The notes under the pieces were generated by a model. It ran no database searches. It was not told the DNA's origin and saw only the letters and a program-made list of their open reading frames with translations. DNA of 64,000 bases, from contig NZ_CP061336.1 in NCBI RefSeq assembly GCF_005473905.2, forward strand, positions 1 to 64,000. The letters are read 5' to 3'. Below are positions 58,818-64,000 of the stretch, one piece after another. Position 1 is the first letter of the stretch; each line of letters begins with the position of its first letter. Source of the stretch: Ruminiclostridium herbifermentans (GTDB lineage: Bacteria > Bacillota > Clostridia > Acetivibrionales > DSM-1351). The position numbers and the translations under genes were made by a program.

Positions 58818-60590
58818 TTATAAAACCTCCTTATATTTACAAACAAAAAAGTTTATAAATTCTTCCTTAATCTTTTCTAACAATCCTTTTTCTATATCGG
58901 CTTTAATGTCTTCTTTAATAATAAATACATTAAAGAATTGTTCTTTTTCTGATGCATAGCCCATACTTTGTAAGTAAGGTGAAAATACCGTTATCGGAAC
59001 TTTTTTCTTTTCACCATTTTTTTCATGTTGAACAACATTCAACTCTGATGTAGGGGGGTGCTGTTGGTTTTTTAAAAACTTTATTACTTTCGGATCAGTT
59101 TTTGTAATCAAACAAATAACATTATCCTCTTTATATAATTTATCGTTTAATTCTTTCAAAGCATTATTATTAATTGAATCATTAATAACGCCTCTCATTT
59201 TCTTTTCAAAATCATCAAATTCTATATTTTTCAATTGATTTATCTTTATATACATTCTTTCCATAAAGTTAAAATATGTATCATATCTTTTAAAGAAAGA
59301 GTATATGTTTTCAGTTTTTCTGAAAATAAAGGTTTCAATTAAAACCTTAAGTTTTGTTGTTTTGTCATCAATATTATTACTTTGAATAATTATATATATT
59401 CCCTGTAAAATAGTAAAGTACCAATTTTCATTACAATAATAATACTCTCTTGTATCACATTTTTCCCATAGGTAGTTAAAATTATAATCTTCTAATACCT
59501 TTTTAATTGAATCGTAATTATAGTCCTTACTATTATGTATTTCAACTAATAAAACAGTTATTTCTTTTACAATTTCGTCCATACGTGCTTTACTGTGATG
59601 ATATATTAAATACTTATATGTAAGGAAACGCTGGTGATAGAAACTTTCGATAGAAGAAAGAGCATTTACCTTTGGTAATATTTCAAACTTCTCACCTTCT
59701 CTTACTATTGTAAAATTGCTTATTAGTCTCTCAATATCAAATGCCCCTAGTTCAAGACCAGATGAACGTGGATCTCTCAATGAATAGTCAAGTCTATCAG
59801 AATCCAACTCACTTGATATAATAGTATGTAAAGGATGCACTATATTATTATATTCTGTATGTGATCCAATAAGAATTATTCTCGCTAAATGCCTGCATAG
59901 CTTATGAAAGTCTTTCTCATTTGATGGAATAATTTCTTGCAATATTCCTAATCCAATTCTTTCATGGATTTGCTTTTCAACATATTTAACTTTCGAATTG
60001 TACTTTATGTATATATCGTCTGATTCTTTTACTCTTGGGTTTAAATAATCTAAATATTGACTAAAGGCTCTTTCCACAGCATGGCTAAACGGGAAATGAC
60101 CTATGTCGTGGAGTATACATGCAAGTCTTACACTTTGAAACAAAACCGCTCGTGCAAATTGCATTTGAAATACTTCTTTTTTCATTTCATTCTCTATAGA
60201 AGATTTATTTATCCACAAAGATAGCCCATATTTATCAAATGTTTTATCTTTTGTAGAAATAAATTCTTTAGTTATATCACTAATGGGAGTTGTCAGATTG
60301 TCGGTTGCTATATTTTCTAACATTTTATAGGATTGCTTCAAATATTCCTTTACATCATTATCAGATAAATTCTCTGTAGAATATAAAAAAATATCTCCTC
60401 CCAATTTCATACATCCAAGAGAATGCAGAAAACGACAGTTTCTATTTGATGGGTATGTATAATATGCTGCCCCGTTTTGAGTAATAAATCTTAATCGCTG
60501 AAATAAAGGATGTTTTATAAGTTTAAACTCAACATCTGTTAAATATATGTAATTATGAATTGGGTCTCTGATACATTTTTCATTTGCCAT
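58818..60590 (-). CDS. HD-domain dNTPase-like phosphohydrolase (SAMHD1/COG1078 type)
   Basis: A 590-residue HD phosphohydrolase. The start CIRDPIHNYIYLTDVE and RLRFITQNGAAYYTYPSN are typical of the SAMHD1/dGTPase-like COG1078 group. Metal ligands are His56 (FLHSLG), His161-Asp162 (HDIGHFPFSH) and Asp263 in LDSDRLDYSLRDP. The second half (about 330-590) is family-specific and not recognised. Enzymes of this type cleave dNTPs to nucleoside and triphosphate, and some restrict phages. ATG 60590 lies seven bases after AAAGGATG. The gene pair stands apart from the neighbouring opp and tRNA genes. Confidence 0.85.
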   Translation of the reverse strand: MANEKCIRDPIHNYIYLTDVEFKLIKHPLFQRLRFITQNGAAYYTYPSNRNCRFLHSLGCMKLGGDIFLYSTENLSDNDVKEYLKQSYKMLENIATDNLTTPISDITKEFISTKDKTFDKYGLSLWINKSSIENEMKKEVFQMQFARAVLFQSVRLACILHDIGHFPFSHAVERAFSQYLDYLNPRVKESDDIYIKYNSKVKYVEKQIHERIGLGILQEIIPSNEKDFHKLCRHLARIILIGSHTEYNNIVHPLHTIISSELDSDRLDYSLRDPRSSGLELGAFDIERLISNFTIVREGEKFEILPKVNALSSIESFYHQRFLTYKYLIYHHSKARMDEIVKEITVLLVEIHNSKDYNYDSIKKVLEDYNFNYLWEKCDTREYYYCNENWYFTILQGIYIIIQSNNIDDKTTKLKVLIETFIFRKTENIYSFFKRYDTYFNFMERMYIKINQLKNIEFDDFEKKMRGVINDSINNNALKELNDKLYKEDNVICLITKTDPKVIKFLKNQQHPPTSELNVVQHEKNGEKKKVPITVFSPYLQSMGYASEKEQFFNVFIIKEDIKADIEKGLLEKIKEEFINFFVCKYKEVL

Positions 60591-61053
60591 ATGTACGCAT
60601 CCTTTTGTTAAGTGAAAATTTAACACTGATTATTCTATGTTTGTTTTAATTTATCATAATACAGTATTCTGCATTAAAAATAATTATCCTTTATTTTTTG
60701 ATAAAATTTTGGAATTAATAGAATAAATAATCATAAAAAGCAAAACATAGGATAGTTTTTACATAAAAAATTCTTTTCAATTTATTCAATTCATTACAAC
60801 GTATATAGATGAGGCTCTTATTTTTATAGGGTTAAAAAATCTTAATAGGTAGTTTTGTTGAAATAAAAGAAGATATGAAAAAAGACACAAAGCACAGAAT
60901 ATTATTAGTTACTATCATGCTGAAAAACAATATTATAAGAATAAATTCGTATAACAATTTGATTATATTTATTATTTAAGAAAAGAGGATGATAGCGATA
61001 TTGATGATGAAAATAATTTTACTTTTGACTATGTTAGCCATAAGTAAAACTAA
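60591..61053. other. intergenic region with a possible gene remnant
   Basis: Upstream region of the HD gene. On the forward strand one frame from about 60860 reads KAQNIISYYHAEKQYYKNKF, a TAA, then QFDYIYYLRKEDDSDIDDEN to a stop near 61044. It is protein-like but has no start, so it may be an eroded gene end. Confidence 0.3.
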
Positions 61054-61081
61054 AGCCTATAAGCTTTTATACTTATAGGCT
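61054..61081 (-). terminator. terminator of tRNA-Arg
   Basis: AGCCTATAAG (61054-61063) pairs with 61072-61081. On the reverse strand it is followed by TTAGTTTTAC, and it lies 15 bases past the tRNA end. Confidence 0.75.
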
Positions 61082-61095
61082 CTAACCATGTGATT

Positions 61096-61172
61096 TGGCG
61101 CGCCCGGCAGAGATCGAATCCACAACCTTCTGGTCCGTAGCCAGACGCTCTATCCAATTGAGCTACGGGCGC
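61096..61172 (-). tRNA. tRNA-Arg(ACG)
   Basis: A 77-base cloverleaf on the reverse strand: acceptor GCGCCCG with CGGGCGC, D-arm AGCTCAATTGGATAGAGC, anticodon stem TCTGG/CCAGA around CTACGGA (anticodon ACG, read as ICG), T-arm with TTCGATC and encoded CCA at 61098-61096. Confidence 0.96.
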
Positions 61173-61280
61173 ATATAAAATATCGTAATTGTCACGACGC
61201 AAATAATATAATAATACATTTTTAATAAAAAAGCAAGTATTTCTAGAAAAGAAAAGCTTACAAGATTTAATAGTTTTTTC

Positions 61281-61369
61281 GGAATATAGGAATTGATTTG
61301 TTGGAACAATTGAAATCATGAGTCTAATGTGAACCTCATAAATTTCAGACAAATTAATTCCTATATTCC
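61281..61369. repeat. 89-base nested inverted repeat
   Basis: The outer arms (61281-61299 and 61351-61369) form 19 bp with one G-T wobble, including the exact GGAATATAGGAATT. Inside, TGAAAT and ATGAG pair with CTCAT and ATTTCA. It lies between tRNA-Arg and the sugar-transport operon. It may be a small mobile-element (MITE-like) relic or a structured RNA. Confidence 0.55.
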
Positions 61370-61444
61370 TTTATTGAAAAGGGGATTCCAATAATCTAAT
61401 TTTAGTGGAGAGTGAAAAAAACAGTAACACTCTCTAATGTTAAG

Positions 61445-62521
61445 CTATAATTTATTAGTTTTTTTTCTTGAGCAAATTATACTCTGCAGTACAATAAAGA
61501 AGCAGAGCATTGCTGCACGTGTAATTTGCGGCCACCATGGATCTTGACTACCTATTGCTGTAACTACTAGTAATGCAATTCCGCTTGTTAACACACCGAA
61601 TAAAGTACCGAATATATTTCCAACACCACCAGTGAGCAGTGTTCCTCCAATGATAGAAGCAGCAATTGCATCCATTTCAAGGCCAGTTGCTTGTTGAACA
61701 GAACCAGAACGTGTATGGAAAAGGTACAAGAACCCGCCTATACCTGCAAGTAATCCGCAAAGCAAATGAGCATTAAACCTTGTTCGTCTGACGTTTATTC
61801 CAAGCATCAAGGCGCTTTGGGAATTTCCACCTACAGCATAGAAGCTGCGTCCAAGGTTTGTTTTTCTGAGTATCCAATACATAATACAAACAATAATAAG
61901 TGCTACGATAACTCCATATTCCAACTTTGATTGAATAAAGTCACCTTTTCTATTATAGTCTCCTATAAAAGGAATCTGTAATCGTGAACCAGATAACTTC
62001 TCAAAGTCAGCATTTTTAACCTGTATCTGATTGACTTCAATAAGAGCAACTAATCCTCTGCCTAAGAACATTCCTGCCAACGTAACAATAAAGGGCTGCA
62101 TATCAAGATATGCAATAAGGAACCCCTGAACTGCTCCAAAAGTAAGACCTATGGCTAAGGCCAAAAGTAAAGCTGTATAAAAATTAAAGTTATAATTATT
62201 TAGGCAAACAATACAAGCCGTGCATATAAGTGCAGTAGAGCCTCCTACAGAAATGTCAATACTGCCTGTTATCATAACAACTGAAAGACCACAAGCAATT
62301 ACTATAAGTGCTGCATTTTCATTAAAAAGGTTAAAGAACATTTGAACCTTGTTGAAACCCTTATCTCCAAGGAATATGATGGAGAGAGCATATATTGCGA
62401 TAAACAGCGAAATAGTAATTGTAAGTAAGAAGGCTGTATCAGTCATAGAATCTTTACGAGAAAGCTTCTTTTGAATGACTGTTAAATTGTTTGCATCTTG
62501 AGTTTTATTAGAGAATAACAT
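61445..62521 (-). CDS. sugar ABC transporter permease (YjfF-like)
   Basis: A 358-residue permease of the ribose/galactofuranose (BPD_transp_2) family with eight to ten membrane segments. Markers are LIVIACGLSVVMITGSIDIS-like VIACGLSVVMITGSIDISVG, AYLDMQPFIVTLAGMFLGRG and GGTLLTGGVGNIFGTLFG. The frame opens at GTG 62530, but AAGGAG sits just there, so ATG 62521 is the start, one base after the TAG of the upstream permease gene. It forms a heterodimer with that permease. It is the last gene of the operon in the window. Confidence 0.9.
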   Translation of the reverse strand: MLFSNKTQDANNLTVIQKKLSRKDSMTDTAFLLTITISLFIAIYALSIIFLGDKGFNKVQMFFNLFNENAALIVIACGLSVVMITGSIDISVGGSTALICTACIVCLNNYNFNFYTALLLALAIGLTFGAVQGFLIAYLDMQPFIVTLAGMFLGRGLVALIEVNQIQVKNADFEKLSGSRLQIPFIGDYNRKGDFIQSKLEYGVIVALIIVCIMYWILRKTNLGRSFYAVGGNSQSALMLGINVRRTRFNAHLLCGLLAGIGGFLYLFHTRSGSVQQATGLEMDAIAASIIGGTLLTGGVGNIFGTLFGVLTSGIALLVVTAIGSQDPWWPQITRAAMLCFFIVLQSIICSRKKTNKL

Positions 62522-62522
62522 A

Positions 62523-63629
62523 CTAACCACTCTCCTTTACATTGCTATCAGTCAATCTGGATAATGCAACTCTTTTGCCAAAAAACTCTCTAATAACTGG
62601 TGTTTGAATGGCTACAAGTATAATAATTATCACTGCCTTAAAGACTGGAACAGCATTTGTGTTGACATTAAGTGTAGTCAACATTGAAGTAAGTGTCTGG
62701 ATAGTATATGCTCCAATAATTGAGCCAGTCATGTTAAATTTACCACCGCCCAGTGAATTACCGCCAAGGGCGACAGCCAAAATAACATCCATTTCAATAC
62801 TAGGTACTATTGTGTAAGGATTTACAGTTTGTACTCTGCTTGACTGAATGAAACCGGCGATACCCACACAAAGACCCAAAATAACATATGTCAAAAATTT
62901 AATTTTAGCTGGGTTAAGACCGTTAAGTCTTGAGGATTTATCATTGATTCCTACAGCCTGTGTGTACAGACCAAGGTTGGTTTTTTTCAACATAAGAAAA
63001 GTTATTGCAATAATTACAACCGTAATAAGTATTGGTGTAGGTATTGGTACTCCTGGTATAAAGTTACCGTAATACCCAAAGGATGCAACAGCCTTTGGCT
63101 TAAGTCCTCCCATTGCCATAGAGCCAATTGAACGGCCGGCTGTAAAGAGGATGAGTGTTGCTACCATAGGTTGTATATTAAATTTTGCAACAAGAATGCC
63201 ATTAAAAGCTCCACAAGCCATACCAGCTAAGCATCCGAGTAAAAGAGCAACAATTATCGGTGCATGTAATTCTGTTGGCTGTGTTTCATTCCCGCATAGG
63301 ACTCGCATAATCACTCCTCCGACTATGGCGATTGTAGCACCTACGCTGATATCTTGACCTCTAGAGGAGGCTGTAACTAGTGTCATTCCAATAGCAAGAA
63401 TAACAAGTTCAGTGGAATTACTTAGTATATTAATCAAGTTCCCTATTAAAACGGGATTTCCAGTACTGTCACTACCCAAGCTGATTTTAAGGAAACCTGG
63501 ATTGATAAATATATTAATTAACAATAAGAATGCAAGAAACGCAATGGGAATAAACAATCTGTGTTTAGTTATTAATTTAATAACAGATGTAGAACGGTCG
63601 GTATCAAGTTCGCTACTGATTTTGTTCAT
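62523..63629 (-). CDS. sugar ABC transporter permease (YtfT-like)
   Basis: A 368-residue BPD_transp_2 permease. It has a soluble N-terminus, then membrane segments with LVILAIGMTLVTASSRGQDI, SVGATIAIVGG and the later VALGGNSLGGGKFNMTGSII. This pattern, including the Arg-Gly-Gln-Asp-Ile block, is typical of YtfT of the galactofuranose importer YtfQRT-YjfF; other pentoses are possible. Its ATG overlaps the end of the ATPase gene by 17 bases behind GGAGGAG. Confidence 0.9.
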   Translation of the reverse strand: MNKISSELDTDRSTSVIKLITKHRLFIPIAFLAFLLLINIFINPGFLKISLGSDSTGNPVLIGNLINILSNSTELVILAIGMTLVTASSRGQDISVGATIAIVGGVIMRVLCGNETQPTELHAPIIVALLLGCLAGMACGAFNGILVAKFNIQPMVATLILFTAGRSIGSMAMGGLKPKAVASFGYYGNFIPGVPIPTPILITVVIIAITFLMLKKTNLGLYTQAVGINDKSSRLNGLNPAKIKFLTYVILGLCVGIAGFIQSSRVQTVNPYTIVPSIEMDVILAVALGGNSLGGGKFNMTGSIIGAYTIQTLTSMLTTLNVNTNAVPVFKAVIIIILVAIQTPVIREFFGKRVALSRLTDSNVKESG

Positions 63630-64000
63630 TTTGGCTTACTCCTCCCGCAATGGTATACATTATTTTATCCTGTGTCATATCTTCTCCCTTTAATTCTCCT
63701 ACTACATACAAGTCACGCATAACAATCAGTCTAGAGCAGGTACGCAACATTTCTTCAATCTCTGAAGAAATAAATGTGATGCTCATACCCTCAGAAGCAA
63801 GCTTTAACACTAGCTTTTGAATTTCTACCTTAGTGCCGATATCAATTCCACGTGTTGGCTCATCAAGTATAAGATAATCGGGATGAGTAAGTAACCAACG
63901 GGCAAGAATTACCTTTTGCTGATTTCCACCAGATAACGCATTGATAGGGGTATCTGCTGAAGCTGTTTTTATGCCGAGGAGACTTATATACTCATCTGCA
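63613..64000 (-). CDS. sugar ABC transporter ATPase, C-terminal part (YtfR-like)
   Basis: The reading frame enters from beyond the window end without a stop, so only the last 128 residues are seen. They hold the second ABC half: signature LSGGNQQKVILARWL, Walker B YLILDEPTRGIDIG, and the H-loop region replaced by FISSEIEEML as usual for the RbsA/MglA/YtfR class. It forms a complete transporter with the two permeases; the binding protein must be farther on. Confidence 0.92.
   Translation of the reverse strand, partial: ADEYISLLGIKTASADTPINALSGGNQQKVILARWLLTHPDYLILDEPTRGIDIGTKVEIQKLVLKLASEGMSITFISSEIEEMLRTCSRLIVMRDLYVVGELKGEDMTQDKIMYTIAGGVSQNEQNQ

Noticed and set aside
61050-61352. 100-codon reverse frame through tRNA-Arg
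   Set aside because: Its core is the translated tRNA-Arg sequence, a known spurious ORF type.
61513-61524. CACGTG hexamer as another parS
   Set aside because: Flanks do not match the TTTCACGTGAAA core; it lies within a permease gene.

Overview
The window opens exactly on the dnaA start codon and reads like the conventional zero point of a low-GC, endospore-forming clostridial chromosome. The order dnaA-dnaN-yaaA-recF-remB-gyrB, the parAB genes with parS sites, and the sporulation genes (bofA, veg, a SipL-type LysM protein, sleB-ypeB, a CotS-like kinase) point to an anaerobic, spore-forming Firmicute. The gene content resembles Ruminiclostridium or Clostridium relatives. That placement is inference from gene content, because no database search was possible. 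TTG start codons are common, and many intergenic stretches are long, very AT-rich and hold eroded gene fragments.

Layout. 0-9.6 kb is the replication and segregation core. A likely oriC lies between dnaA and dnaN, gyrB has no gyrA behind it, and a 1.5 kb gene-free stretch carries two perfect parS palindromes before parA/parB. 9.7-17 kb holds a DUF4446 protein, a TPR protein, two serine tRNAs, phosphatidylserine synthase, a PpaX-type phosphatase, yaaL-bofA and a CotS-like kinase homologue. 17.2-24.5 kb holds fhs (reverse strand), then a yabG fragment, veg, sipL, ispE and a GntR regulator, which is the usual yabG-veg-ispE neighbourhood with yabG reduced to its first domain.

24.6-32.1 kb is the most unusual block: a Vps4/CDC48-like AAA+ ATPase, a PspA/IM30 (ESCRT-III superfamily) protein, an acetyltransferase, a membrane-anchored coiled-coil protein, a FapA/DUF342 protein and a GAF-domain protein, all on one strand. 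I propose a membrane-remodelling or envelope-stress module. 32.2-41.3 kb holds acpS, a YhaO/YhaN nuclease-ATPase pair with a near-perfect parS sitting on the acpS/yhaO junction, an NlpC/P60 lipoprotein that has lost its catalytic Cys and His, a UgtP-like glycosyltransferase and sleB-ypeB. 41.8-46.5 kb is a series of poorly characterised membrane proteins (RDD, two-helix protein, CPBP protease) and a DUF3892 protein.

46.7-64 kb contains a DnaC/DnaI-type helicase loader with a DnaD-like protein, an ammonium transporter fused to a P-II domain but broken by a frameshift and preceded by an attenuator-like hairpin, a complete opp oligopeptide ABC transporter (oppBCDF plus oppA), an HD dNTPase-like protein coupled to a small winged-helix protein, tRNA-Arg, and a YtfR-YtfT-YjfF-type sugar ABC transporter cut off by the window end.
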